Source: Nereocystis luetkeana
Taxonomy: Eukaryota > Sar > Phaeophyceae > Laminariales > Laminariaceae
Reading direction: 5' to 3'
Length of the DNA: 64,000 bases
Assembly: GCA_031213475.1 (NCBI GenBank)
Contig: JARUPZ010000008.1
Location: 11,465,938-11,529,937, forward strand
This document shows, piece by piece, positions 36,001 through 45,700 of this stretch. How positions within the stretch are numbered: the first letter of the stretch is position 1; the number at the start of each line of letters is the position of its first letter. Below the pieces are notes generated by a model. The model made no database searches. It worked only from the letters and a program-made list of their open reading frames with translations, and was not told where the DNA came from. Position numbers and translations under genes: made by a program.

Positions 36001-36516
36001 AGGGTACTCTCGCTGTTTACGACCACCGGGGTGATGGGTAGAGGCTACAGCAGAGCACGATGGGCCAACCAACAAAAACCACATTTTTCGGGCAAGCCTG
36101 AGATACATATTGGGGCACCATCTTCAAACAACCTTAAGCATAGGCTATTATGAAGGACTTAAGAGTAGAGTTAACCACTGATATGTTTTTCCCACCCCTT
36201 TTTTCTTAGCTTTCTCCTACTTACAAGTGAGCATTATGTTGTTATTGAGCACGTTCTTATTGGCGGGCGTATGCTGCTGTATGCCAGGTACGAGTACGTA
36301 TGGATATTGTGTGATTGCGGACTCCTTGTTGTTTCGAGAGTTAATGTGAACACAACAGTAGCAACAACAGCAACAACAACAGCAACAACAGCAACAACAA
36401 CAACAACAACAACAACGACAACAACGCCTATGCTGCTGTATGCCAGGTACGAGTACGTACGGATATTGTGTGACCGCGGACTCCTTGATTTGAGAGTTAA
36501 TGTGACAACAACAGAG

Positions 36517-36565
<49 letters not shown>

Positions 36566-36666
36566 CGACAACAACGCCTATGCTGCTGTATGCCAGGTAC
36601 GAGTACGTACGGATATTGTGTGACCGCGGACTCCTTGATTTGAGAGTTAATGTGACAACAACAGAG

Positions 36667-36730
<64 letters not shown>

Positions 36731-36874
36731 CGACTATTTAATTAGGATACGTCATGACCATACATGCCAAAAATTGAGAATGTTACCGTAACATCATTCA
36801 TCGATATTAGAGTACCTGGCCGTGGACAAAAACGCCGACGCCGCCAGTCCAAGCCTAGCCCAAGACTTCCCCAT
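24028..36874 (-). CDS. Gene A: secreted parallel beta-helix (Pmp-like) repeat protein, 12 exons
   Basis: Exons on the minus strand, in order: 36874-36816, 30493-30299, 29739-29655, 29294-29161, 28722-28657, 28103-28032, 27321-27229, 25809-25735, 25512-25432, 25027-24941, 24600-24468 and 24123-24028. They join in frame to 391 codons ending TAA, with GT-AG introns throughout. Exon 1 encodes a signal peptide (MGKSWARLGLAASAFLSTAR). Exon 2 starts AACVDIDQYLDIPSPMT. Exons 6-11 each contain a beta-helix rung with an FxxN motif: FKDN, FDNN, FINN, FNDN, FNNN, FDGN. The end is DVCVPADAA. FxxN repeats are typical of chlamydial Pmp-type helices, so I infer a secreted right-handed beta-helix. No catalytic motif is visible and the function is unknown. 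Gene B is its inverted twin with equal exon lengths. Intron 1 (6.3 kb) is full of repeats, so the exon 1 assignment rests on phase, position and the gene B parallel. Transcript data would settle it. Confidence 0.75.
26400..26690 (+). repeat. Dispersed repeat R6, copy a, in gene A intron 7
   Basis: CACCATGGTCTTCATCTCTA, GGTGGTCTCAACTTTGGT, GAGCAGGCGGTTCCGCGAGG and AACAAACGAAGCCT align with the reverse complement of 33010-33280. A G-rich run sits in the middle. The equivalent gene B intron (48994-49234) lacks it, so it was gained on this side or lost in gene B. Confidence 0.65.
26822..27059 (-). mobile_element. TIR element M2, copy c, in gene A intron 7
   Basis: This is the reverse-oriented copy of the elements at 6824 and 7404. 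Its high-coordinate end CAACCCCTACCGTGGGGTGA is the best-kept terminus, and the other end (CATCCCAAAGTAGGGGTA) is worn. The equivalent gene B intron is only 241 bp and lacks it. The insertion therefore followed the A/B duplication, unless gene B lost it. Confidence 0.75.
27841..27939. mobile_element. Foldback MITE family F1, copy d, in gene A intron 6
   Basis: The arms are CCCCTCTAGAACTCCAGTCC and the inverse GACTACAGTCCTAAAAGGG. The spacer is slightly longer than in other copies. ACGTATCGCC occurs on both sides within 25 bp. The equivalent gene B intron (48392-48900) is about 200 bp shorter and has no F1 element. Confidence 0.75.
30532..30554. repeat. Run of 23 G beside gene A exon 2
   Basis: An uninterrupted G run about 40 bp upstream (in the gene sense) of the exon 2 acceptor, so the transcript would carry a C run before the splice site. 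Gene B has no such tract. The length may be unreliable because homopolymers are hard to sequence. Confidence 0.7.
31375..31628. mobile_element. TIR element M3, copy b (reverse orientation)
   Basis: GGTTCCTGTTGGGATCAAGG, GGGCGAAGACC, CTAAACCCTAACCCTAACCC and TTCCTTCTCCCAG are the reverse complement of blocks in 1801-2091. The outer left end is degraded. A SINE 1 copy begins directly at its right end. Confidence 0.65.
31625..31971 (+). mobile_element. tRNA-derived SINE family 1, copy b
   Basis: Nearly identical to 2177-2541, with the same A and B boxes, but ending in a run of about 21 A instead of (TA)n. It lies in intron 1 of gene A, on the opposite strand. The high identity of the bodies suggests recent activity. 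Confidence 0.85.
32098..32165 (-). repeat. Interspersed repeat R3, partial copy c
   Basis: The reverse complement reads GACCACGGACTGC, then GAGTTAATGTGAGAAC and (AAC)n, the 3' end of the R3 family. The body is missing. Confidence 0.6.
32170..32530. repeat. Strand-asymmetric A/C-rich tract
   Basis: The plus strand is almost devoid of T for about 300 bp, built of AAAAC, AAAAG and CAAAA words. The complementary T-rich strand leads into the R3 fragment, as the T-rich R7 module flanks R3 at 20 kb. It may be part of the same larger repeat. Confidence 0.5.
32600..32995 (-). pseudogene. LINE-type ORF2 C-terminal remnant
   Basis: The minus-strand frame starts MGEERLPKRVMFGEMVGG and continues WMRYLEEDLKEIGI, then GWREAAQKAGRWFRRVEEG. 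The pattern RLPKxxxFGEL-x-GK … DLK-x-LGI … W-x-xAQDR-x-WR is the usual segment after the reverse transcriptase in many non-LTR elements (established family pattern). No reverse transcriptase motif was found upstream, so this is a short 3' remnant inside intron 1 of gene A. Confidence 0.6.
33010..33280 (-). repeat. Dispersed repeat R6, copy b
   Basis: The reverse complement of the 26400-26690 repeat. Shared words are ACCATGGACAC, GAGGTGGTCTCAGGTTTGGT, GGGCAGGCGGTTCCGCGAGG and AACGAACGAAGCCT. It lies directly upstream, in the LINE sense, of the LINE remnant. Confidence 0.65.
33455..33600 (+). repeat. Dispersed repeat R5, copy b
   Basis: It aligns with 35452-35655: TGTTACCACA, TCTCTAGGAT, CGGACACTGG-TGTGCTG, GGTAAAAAGGACGATTTAAT and a GTGAAGACAACAAC tail. 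A TACCTGGTA insertion at 33482-33490 separates bases that are adjacent (GTATCTC) in the other copy. Confidence 0.65.
33650..33665. other. Two overlapping TACCWGGTA motifs
   Basis: TACCAGGTACCTGGTA consists of two 9-bp motifs sharing the central TA. It reads as two successive 7-bp insertions at the same site. See the finding on this motif. Confidence 0.8.
34050..34100. repeat. 51-bp near-perfect hairpin F3
   Basis: GATGATCCAAGTCG on the left is inverted as CGACTTGGATCATC on the right, and the inner part (CGATTTTTGGGCCAAAATCG) is also self-complementary, leaving almost no loop. AT-rich flanks show weaker symmetry (ATCGATT / AATCGAA). Confidence 0.8.
34129..34471 (-). mobile_element. tRNA-derived SINE family 2, copy b
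   Basis: Reverse-oriented copy of 4848-5180, with its poly-T at the low end. The tRNA-like head (TGGCTTGGTAGG A box; GGTTCAAGTC B box) is at the high end. Two private changes are a 9-bp duplication in the head (CACTCGGTG twice) and a 7-bp insertion creating TACCTGGTA at 34177-34185. Confidence 0.85.
34826..34945. repeat. Dispersed repeat R8, copy 2
   Basis: Aligns with 10-125: TCTGCACGCACAA, TTTTTCCGCATA, TCGATTTGCGAAGTT and GAAAAAGCGATCGGGG. Identity is roughly three-quarters by eye. Confidence 0.55.
35452..35655 (+). repeat. Dispersed repeat R5, copy c (uninterrupted)
   Basis: The most complete copy. It runs from GTCGTGCCTGTCG through TGGCAACGTAGTATCTCTGT, TGTGACCACAGAACTTG and TCTTCTAGGATTGAAGAATC to GATGTCGACGGGTAGAAAGA and an (AC)n tail. 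It serves as the empty site proving the SINE insertion in copy a. A private TACCTGGTA lies at 35471-35479. Confidence 0.75.
36270..36733 (+). repeat. Compound tandem array of R3 ends with (AAC)n tracts
   Basis: Three units start at 36271, 36430 and 36580 (periods 159 and 150). Each consists of ATGCTGCTGTATGCCAGGTA, ATTGTGTGA-YGCGGACTCC and GAGTTAATGTGA followed by a long (AAC)n tract. The last two units are almost identical. The 156-codon open frame is the repeat read in one frame. Confidence 0.85.
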
Positions 36875-37161
36875 CGTCACGGAGTACTTAGGGAAACTGC
36901 GGTAGGGTTGGTGTCACGAGTGAGCAGCTCGAGCTTCGCCGTGTGGGAGTGTTCTGGTGGGGGGTGGAGTAGACAGAAATTCTAATTCCCGTCGACTCTA
37001 CTACTGTTGTTTAAAACGCAGACTACGCATATAGATATCCCGTCGTGTCCAATTCTGTAATCCCCGTCTGTTCGGGGTTCGTGGTCTGCATATAGAAGAA
37101 TTGATGCTTATGGCTGTGTCGTGCAGAACTTTATTAAATACCCCGAACGCAGTTATCAACG

Positions 37162-37248
37162 CTTTTAGGACTCCAGTCCCGTTTTGGAGGCAAACCACTT
37201 GGAATTTGAGTGGTTTGTCCCCCAAACGGGACTGCGGTTCTAAAAGGG
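37162..37248. mobile_element. Foldback MITE family F1, copy e
   Basis: The arms are CTTTTAGGACTCCAGTCCCG and the inverse ACGGGACTGCGGTTCTAAAAG, spacer CACTTGGAATTTGAGTGG. It lies upstream of gene A. Confidence 0.8.
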
Positions 37249-37267
37249 TCAGTAATTAGGAGGGGTC

Positions 37268-37507
37268 ATTGTTAATAGGACCAAATATTGTTGGTAAAAA
37301 GAGCGAAATTTATATTTTTTTGTGTGCCAGGTGCACCGTATTTCCTACCAGGTATTTTTTATGGTTTAGGGTTGAGTTAGTGAATACGGGGGGCGATAGC
37401 AAATACGAAGTAGGAAAAAATGTTGTTACTGACTGTAGTACAATCAGGTAAATACATTGGTTTTTGTTTATACCAGAGGACCTATTCTCTATCGCCACCC
37501 GTAATAG
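37268..37507. mobile_element. Foldback element F2, copy b (long interior)
   Basis: GTTAATAGGACCAAATATTG matches copy a, and the far end GAGGACCTATTCTCTATCGC then CACCCGTAATAG is partly inverted. An inner inverted pair (ATACGGGGGGCGATAG at 37383 and CTATCGCCACCCGTAAT at 37490) suggests a nested or rearranged structure. Confidence 0.5.
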
Positions 37508-40316
37508 TGTGTTCGTACTTGTGGGGGTTCGAATCCCACTACCATGGTCACCTGCGATCGCAGTCAGCGCCGAAAAATTAGTAGCGGATAACTCGCCGTA
37601 TTGCCGTGGACAGGTCCCCAAGCTAGGTTCCCTTGTAGTCGCTGCTACGGCCGACGCCAGCCGAGGAGAGTGATGTCGTGTATTTACGGCAAGGCAATGC
37701 CAGGCCCAAGAGCGTCACGCCTGTTCGAGTGCACCGTAAAAGTGGCCACAAGGATCTGGCCTGATCGGGTTCGGTTCTGGAGGTACACGTAGTCAGTTTG
37801 AGGGGAGAAGCCCACACACGGTCCATGCCGCGGATCTGTGCCGATAACAACAGATAAATCGGAAACGCAAAGTTTTGATTCCAATGATACCCGTTAGTAC
37901 TGTTGTTGTAGGTAGAATGTTCAGATATAGCTTGCTATATAGATACCAGGGTGTGAGCACGGTGATTGTGAAAACGGAAATTTCCAACTTTTACTCCTTC
38001 ATCAACCCCCCGAAAAATGTCATGCTGGGGCCGATGTTGGGCCAAGATCCGCTTGAGATTAACTCTGTAGAGGAGTGTTGGCTCGAAGCGGCTAGATTTC
38101 GAATCCTCGACAGATCGACAGATAGATATCCATTGACAAAAATATCAACGGCGTCGTCATTAAGCTGAACGGAATGCGCTCGTTAGGTGCCTCGAGCCGC
38201 CCTCGGGTCACCATGTCATAAAACGGAGGGTGACACAATGTCATGTTGGGCGCTGGCTACCAGTGTGATGAAAAACAATTGGCCGCTGGTATGCACAAAA
38301 CATATATATATATATGGCAAAATTCCTCGATCGGTCTCGAATGTAAAAAAATATACTAGTTTTGTTTTTCAGGTTTGGTAGAAGACCCTAGGTCATGGAT
38401 CCACCTGATATCTTCGAGGCCGTCCTATTTTCTCGTTGTCCTTGTTTGACACAAAACGGGTTGGCCGTGAGCTGAGTCAATGTCGAGATCGAGCGTCTAT
38501 CGTCGCACGAACTGATTTTCATGAGCGTGTTCACAATTTGCAGCGAGAACAACCAACTTCCGATGTGTGCAGCCGTGAGGAAAAAAGAAAGAACCCAACT
38601 TTTAACACCAACCTGTTGAAACTACTGTACGAATATTCGTATACAGTTTTAACCACAGCGGCGGTACGAGGGTCTCTTCGACTGTTCTTTGAAAACAAGT
38701 TATTTTCGAGATTTTCGTTTCACCGCCTTCTCATGTCATCGACCATTCTATTAAATGATATATACCCGAGATCTATACTCCAGTGGAATCTTTCGTCCCA
38801 CGACTTTGAGGTGTATCGTCCCATGCATGGGTGCCCCGAGGTCTACTATTGATACGTTTACCCTGTCGGTGACAGATATATATGCTCAATCATGCATGCT
38901 AATTTCCTTTTGAGACGGTCCCACAAAAACACATCGCAGTTAATCGAAAACACTGAATTCCCTCGAGAACATTTTTCCTCAGGGGAACAGATAAATAATG
39001 AAGTATTTGGGACAATCTTACCGAAGAGTTTTTTCCCCCCATACTTTCGACATTTTTTCGCGCTATTTTTCAATCTTCCATATTTTCATGTTTTTTTTCC
39101 CCGAATGTTGGAATGTTAACGAACTTAATATTTTTGGTTATATTATTGAAGAATTTCACGAATAGTGTCAGAACGCCTGCGTATATTGATACATATCTCC
39201 AATTATTTCCAAACTTTGGAATTTTCTGAAATAAAGCTCTCCGACAAGAATGAGCCTAAGTACACAGATGGATGCCGCGCTCTCTGGCAGTTCGTCGTTT
39301 ACCTCTGCTTTCGCACCTCTATTATGAAAGGCATCACGTACACACCTACTGGTTTACTACTGCATGTGTTCGGCATCTCTCTGGACCCTGGCACTCCGCC
39401 CAAGTCTACCCCTTGCGATGGATCCCGTACTTATTCGTAAGTTCTTTGCATTGGACTCCGCAGGGGATGTCGCATGCAACACCAAGGCGTTCGGACAACG
39501 CCTCCCCTGGTAAAGACCGGGGAAGACTCATGACCCCCTACAATAGATTGCACATTTTGGCTTACGGTGGAATTCCTCGACAGGTCACAAAGGTATCCCA
39601 TGACGTTCGTTCTCGTGATATTCCACGGCACTTCCCATGGGATATCGAAACCAAAGTCGCCTCGAAGTTCCTCGTGTCGTAACTGGTATGTCATCATATT
39701 CCCCCGGGATATCATGTGTGACCTCGTGATGGTTTCTTTCACGGGAACCTCGTGTGCCCCGCTGTGAAAATCATGACCCCCATCTGATGTGGGGTAGGAA
39801 AGAAGGTGCTACTGTCCTGGTAGATTCACAGTCGTATCTGAGTATTCATTTGTGGTACATGCAATCGTATACTACTGGGTAGCTGTTCCCAGCAACTGTT
39901 ACAGCCGAGCGAGGCATAACTCCTTCGCACTTCGCATCTTTCAGGTGACAGTTTTTGCGAGTTGGAAAACGAAATTTGATATGATGGTTGTGCGTCATGA
40001 TAATCTAAACAAACATCAGAGTGGACTTGTTTTCTGATATCGTCAACTTGGACTTGTACTGATTGACGAGAAAACAAAAAATGAAGAAAAGGCTACCCTT
40101 GTTATTCGTCTTTTGTCATCGCGCACAACCATGCCAACCTTTGACCTCCAACTCGCACAACCCAATGCGGAAACACGATTTCCTTGAGGCGTAAACTGAG
40201 TCCGCAGATAGCTCAATAGATTATTCTTGTCCTCCGTCTGGTGTTTCTTGTAACAGTAATCGAGTGTGTCTGTTAGAGGAAACAAGTCGCACGGATGGGC
40301 GTCTTCCCCTATTTGA

Positions 40317-40339
40317 TACCTGGTACCAGGTACCTGGTA
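40317..40339. other. Three overlapping TACCWGGTA motifs
   Basis: The 23 bases from TACCTGGTACC to GGTACCTGGTA contain three 9-bp motifs sharing their TA ends. They are alternately centred on T, A and T. This is the longest chain in the window. Confidence 0.85.
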
Positions 40340-41764
40340 GCTACTATTTGATGTCATAATTTCAACACGTCTACTGTCGAACCATTTGTCTTGCTGAGCG
40401 ATGTACGGCTTGAAAACGACATATATGGAGGATATTATGGGAACAAAATCACTTGGAGATAAGGCCGCTCCAGGTTTTGCGAACAGTTCCCATATTTCGC
40501 GACTCTAAGTCGCACGCAAACAATCTCTTACTCTTAGGTTTAGCGGAAGGCTGGAGTTGAACTTGCATCCTTCTGCGGAGAGATTTTCGGCTGTAGTACC
40601 GCACTGCTGTGTATACATCCATACACAACAACTCCGAACTGCTATATATAGGCTCAACATTGCCCGCCTTACCGAGCAGCCTACATCAAGTAGTTGGAAC
40701 CTACACTCCACAGAAGAAGCAAGCGAGGTGTGTGGGTGTCATAAAGTGGTGTGTAGTAACAGTTGTTTCTTGTAAATTTATGTCATGTATATATATGGGG
40801 GTTAGGCTCATTCTTATCGGAGAGCGTTTTTTCCAATTTTTCAAAAGTTTGGAAATAATTGGATTGGGTGTGGGCTTGTGGAGCGTGGAAGGGCGACGAC
40901 CCCACTACCTGTTACTAGCACCGCCGAATTTGAACGGGAACTGACTGTGCTCCGTTGCCAAGAGCGTAAGGTCATGAAGGTGTTAAGATCAAGGTCGGGA
41001 CACGCTGTCGCCGGGAAAACAACTGGTTTTCAAACTAAGATACGCCTCCCAAGTGGTACAAATACGATCCCAATGCCTGAATCCAGGTAGTTACCGAGTT
41101 TCCAGCCTCATTCAAAGCGGTACCACAACGAGCACTCGCCAGCCTGGAGGAGCGGGAACCTTTGAAATCTTTGTTTTTAAAACTAGTAAACCTCCTCATC
41201 GCCATCATGATCATATTGACCAAAGTTCGGTCACAAACGGCGTGCTGCCGGCAAACACGTATTTCGCGGGTGACAGTTCGTGTCGAGTTATATACCCACT
41301 AAGTCAGTGGTGGTTAGGTTTGCCGTCAACAGTCTTCTGAAAAAGCCCCGGTCACAGTTGTTAGCCTTCCCCCCCCCCCCCAAACACGTGCATGCCTCCA
41401 TTTGTTCATTGTGTACAGGGGTAGCATGCATGTCGACGTCAGTGAATTGTCCCAGTTCCGTCCTTGTTTCCCACTTACTTAGGGGTATGGAATATACTCT
41501 CGAAATATATACTTCCTTGATGTTTTGAAGGTCAACGAGAAAATGGTTTCGGGCGGAGGTTGGAGGCGAACGCGGAGTTCGCCTCTGACGGTGCGGGGGT
41601 GTGCATTTCCCACTTTCTTACCGCGGCACTTGGTAGCCCGTATGTATGCCGTTGTGGCAGGAAAGCAATACGATTCGTCAGCATATTTTTTTCATGAGAA
41701 TATTTTGTTTGCACTCAACTATTAGTCTGAACTCATATAAACATGGACCTGTCTGTGTGTGGCC

Positions 41765-42096
41765 GGCGTCCCCGTTGGCTTGGTAGGTGGTCCGCGTGCC
41801 TATGAAGATCAATTTCGTGGGTTCAAGTCTCATCGAGAGCCTGCTCGTCGTACGGGCTTTTCTTGCTAAAGAAAAATGATTTGCGGAAAGCGCGAGAGCG
41901 TGAGTTAGCTACAGTCGATGAAAATCGCCGAGCAGTGGAAATGCTGAACCCTATGTGCGCCAAAAGATAAAGAGGCGCGTACCGGGTGGGAGAGGGGACG
42001 GCACCTGTGACCACGGCTTGTCCAGAAGATCGCTGAGGGCAAAATCTCCTACGAGTTAGGCTGGAAAGTAAAAGTGATGACTGAAAAAAAAAAAAA
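41765..42096 (+). mobile_element. tRNA-derived SINE family 2, copy c
   Basis: Same head, body and poly-A tail (about 13 A) as 4848-5180. The B box is intact (GGTTCAAGTC). It lies about 630 bp upstream of the gene B start codon. Confidence 0.85.
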
Positions 42097-42723
42097 TGTT
42101 TGCGGTCTACACATACAGCGGATACGCCCTATCACCTCTGTGCACCGGTGACTGCAAGTTCTCCGTGTGGTGAAACTCGCTCCTGGTAACATTCTGTCGT
42201 TCGAGCCATACCATGAAATTATATATCTTTTGAGTTTCTTCGTGTGTGGCACGTCTGAGCAAACGCGAGTGCCACGACCAGCAAGGGTGTCAACAACAGA
42301 ATGTTTGTCCGAAATGTAGCAGTGTAAGACACAAAATAAACATCAGTTCAAACCTTCTTCAACTAAATAAATACCTAAAATGAATGCACATTGTTGCAAC
42401 ACGATGTACGTACGTTATATGTCATGCTTGTATACCCAATCTCGTTTTCTACACGAACGTACAGGGTGAGATGAGTGCCACTACGCTCGGGGTATTTGGC
42501 CTCTGCCGTAGGAATATTCATGGAGTTGTCCCGTTCTGTACACACCACAAATATATGTACAGCCGTGTACTACAAGTACCACACGACGATCACTAACTAC
42601 CTGGTGCGTCGTTTCGGATTGAAGATCAAAGCAACCCACGGCACCCCCACGATACCACTCATCTACCGCCAAGCTCCACACAGCAACCCTTCAAGCTTTA
42701 CCCGAGTACTAAAGAACGTTAAG

Positions 42724-45700
42724 ATGGCGAAAGTTTGGGGTATGCTTGTGCTGGCAACGTCAGCGCTTTTGTCCTCGGCCAGGTGGGTCATACTGGACTG
42801 GTGAATATTGGTATCAAGAAGGCCCCAACAATACACTGCTCACGCCAAGCTTACAAAATTAACTCAGGGAAGGCCGTGAAACGTAGCTATCTTGAGTAGT
42901 AGTGCAATTATGCCTGTCTGCGTGTAACGACTCTCTTTTCGTAGACGATGAAGAAATTTCGAAAGTCCGTGAGCATCACCGTTGATCAATATCACTGAGT
43001 AGAGCCGCTCTTGAGGCGGAAGCTTAAACTCTCCGGGGGAAAAATACAATAAAATTTACCCGGGTAGGCGCATGGGGTGCACCTGGGAAGGCAGGATATT
43101 TAGTCGTTGGCGCGCATGGATTGATTGGGTATACCTTATAGAATAACATAGTTGTGATTGCAGTCGTCAGTCGCGAACGGCGGGGTACTAGCTGCCCGGC
43201 CTCCTTTCAGGAGGTGTCAAGCGCGCCGTCGAAGCCAATATTCCGCACTCCCTCTCAAGCAACGTTGGCTGCCCTCGGAATGTGGGCCGCACGTCGTTAT
43301 GAAGATGACAGTTATTTTTAAGGACGGTGTCAGTCAACGTTTCTCGACAGCACATACCCTGGCACGGTTTTTCTAAGGCCAAGCACGGCAGGTTCGTTTC
43401 TGTGTGACCTCGAATACCCTCGTGAGCATCACACGTATTCTAGTGCCCAGTACTACACTGTTTGCACCACACGCCTGGAACAATGGCATACGACACACAC
43501 TTCGCTTTTCGAAACCCTTTGATATGTTCATTTGACCTGTAACAGACAAAACGGAAAAATGAGAACGAAACAAAAAATGGGAACGGACGTTTTTTTTTAG
43601 AAAGCAAACCAATTGTGTACAACTCCAAGAAAAAAAGTTGACAGTCCTGTGGGGCTGTACAGCAGCCTTCGAATGAGCTGTCGCTCAGGCTGGAAGTCCT
43701 CGGCATCGCCGCGGTAGCCAGCATCTAGAGAAATCACAATAGAGCCAGCGTATATCGCTTTTTGCGCCCACCCGAAGGCACAAGATGGAGCATGACCGTT
43801 CTGACGAGCTCCTCTCACAGGGCTGGCCAAGGGGTTTCGCAGGATCATTTTGGTTCTCTGATACACCTCATGGTTCTGGAGATACGGCTTGGTTCTCATT
43901 TTAGGCTTCGTTCCCATTTTTCCGATTTGTCTGTTCTGTGAACGCTTGTCGACGAGAAGGATGCCGTTCTACAGGTAGCAATATTTACGTACGAATAGAT
44001 TATAACACTTTCAGCCCCTATTAGTCTATCAAAGGTTGTCGATTGTATCAAAATTTACACATTTTGGGGGGTTCAAGTTCACTGGGAGCAAGCATAGGAC
44101 GGCTGGAGTGCACCCCTCGTCAAATAAGTGCAATATATATGCTAACACTGTAGTGGTCGCGCATAGGAAATCACTTGCCACTTTTTTATGAGCGTGGGAA
44201 GGCTCGACTGTTCTCGCTCTCGATCGAGTAAATGTATTTGTAGCATACACGTAAGAAGTATCGATAGTTTTGCAGGCTCCGTCACACCAGATACTTACGT
44301 TTAGGCTAAAAAGGGCGAAGTCCAATCTCGCCATCAACCATACTTAAATGCCAGGTACATGTTTTGTTTAGACAGGGTGGGCTAAAATACGTGGTTTTGA
44401 TTACTGTGTGCAAGAATTCGCTCACGTTGCGAGACGCTTGCACTCCACGAGCGTGCGGAACATGCTGCGCCAGTTTCATTCGAATTTTTTGTATTTGCGG
44501 GGCTTCCATGATTTCCGCTGTCCTGTTACCATTTGCGAAGGCGCGATAAAAGGCGATAATTGCCTTCATTGGTAACAAACAGCACAAATTGGGCGGTTCT
44601 TGAAAATTAAAAGGTGTGCGCGCCACAGACAGATTTGATGTCGACAACAAAAAACAGAAGTATAGGTGTACCCACATACTGGGGCGGTGCCATGCATGCT
44701 TTGTCTATCGTTTACCCCGGTTGGTTGTTAGACGCTCCACCTGCCAGCCTACACGTACCAGGTATTGTGTATCATTCGTCACATTGTACGAGACGAGCGA
44801 GCGTTGGTTATATTTTTCTCGATCGATTATCGAGTGTACATAATATCGGCACTACGCTACAAGGTACTTACAGGAATTAATTACATGTTACAAGATCGCC
44901 AGTGTTTCATAGATAGATACATGGAAGAGTAGAAGTCGGGGGGCTATCGGTTGGGAGGATTGGCGTTTGTTTGTTAGTCTGGAGAGTGTTGGTCATCGTT
45001 CATTCGCCAAGAGTGGTACTCTTCATATTTTTTCTCGTTCTCCGTGATTGACTTTCACGCCGCACATTGCCCGACGTCACGACCAAAACATAGGGCGATT
45101 CCTACTATACGACTGGGTAAACTATTTTATTTCACTCGTTTCGGCAAGGGTCGGACGAGCCGTATGTATACGTTCAGTGTGCCGCGGTACATATTATGCG
45201 TAAGGACCCATGCTTCGATGTCAGGTTTTTTGTGTCAAAGAGTGTCGCTGTCGATCGGCTCCGGACTCGAACGGGCATGACGATACAAACTAAGAATCTT
45301 TTGAAACAGGAAATAATGGTACCGAATACTGTACACCCCAGTAGTTAGTATTCCTCCAAGTTCGTGTCTATAGAACATGCGATATAGCCTGAGATTTAAG
45401 GGTCTCCGTTCGTACGAATGCGGTGCCGAGAGTCCACGTACGATTCGCGATGGGAAACGTTTTGCATCATGTTTTTGGAAATTTTGGTACAGGGTCGTGG
45501 CCTGCCCTCGACTTCGCCAATGTGCGGCTCATCGCAACCTTAGTGTGGTGACATACTGCGAGACGAAGACACAGCACGCGGTGCATAACTGCCACACCAC
45601 CTGCGTATTATAATTGCAAAATTATTAGAAAAAGCAACATTGCCGCCGGTACCAGATTCGTTCAACTCATCGAGCAACGCTTCGGCTGGTGATACACTTA

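Larger units (their letters stand above)
36875..42723. other. Shared 5' intergenic region of genes A and B
   Basis: 5.8 kb between the divergent start codons of the paralogues. It contains foldback copies at 37162 and 37268, TACCWGGTA motifs at 37346 and 40317-40339, and a SINE 2 copy at 41765. The remainder (37508-40316, 40340-41764) shows no supported gene. The 138-codon frame at 38436-38852 is the longest and has no domain I know. The promoters of A and B should lie near the two ends. Short similarity upstream of the three signal-peptide ATGs (GACACCA-CCC and AGTACT) is the only hint. Confidence 0.5.

Noticed and set aside
36271-36741. 156-codon threonine-rich frame
   Set aside because: It is the (AAC)n compound repeat translated; the poly-Thr stretches follow from the repeat.
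37517-37545. tRNA gene suggested by a perfect GGTTCGAATCC box
   Set aside because: No A box or acceptor stem is found at the proper distance upstream, and the T stem closes in the wrong register. At most it is a fragment.
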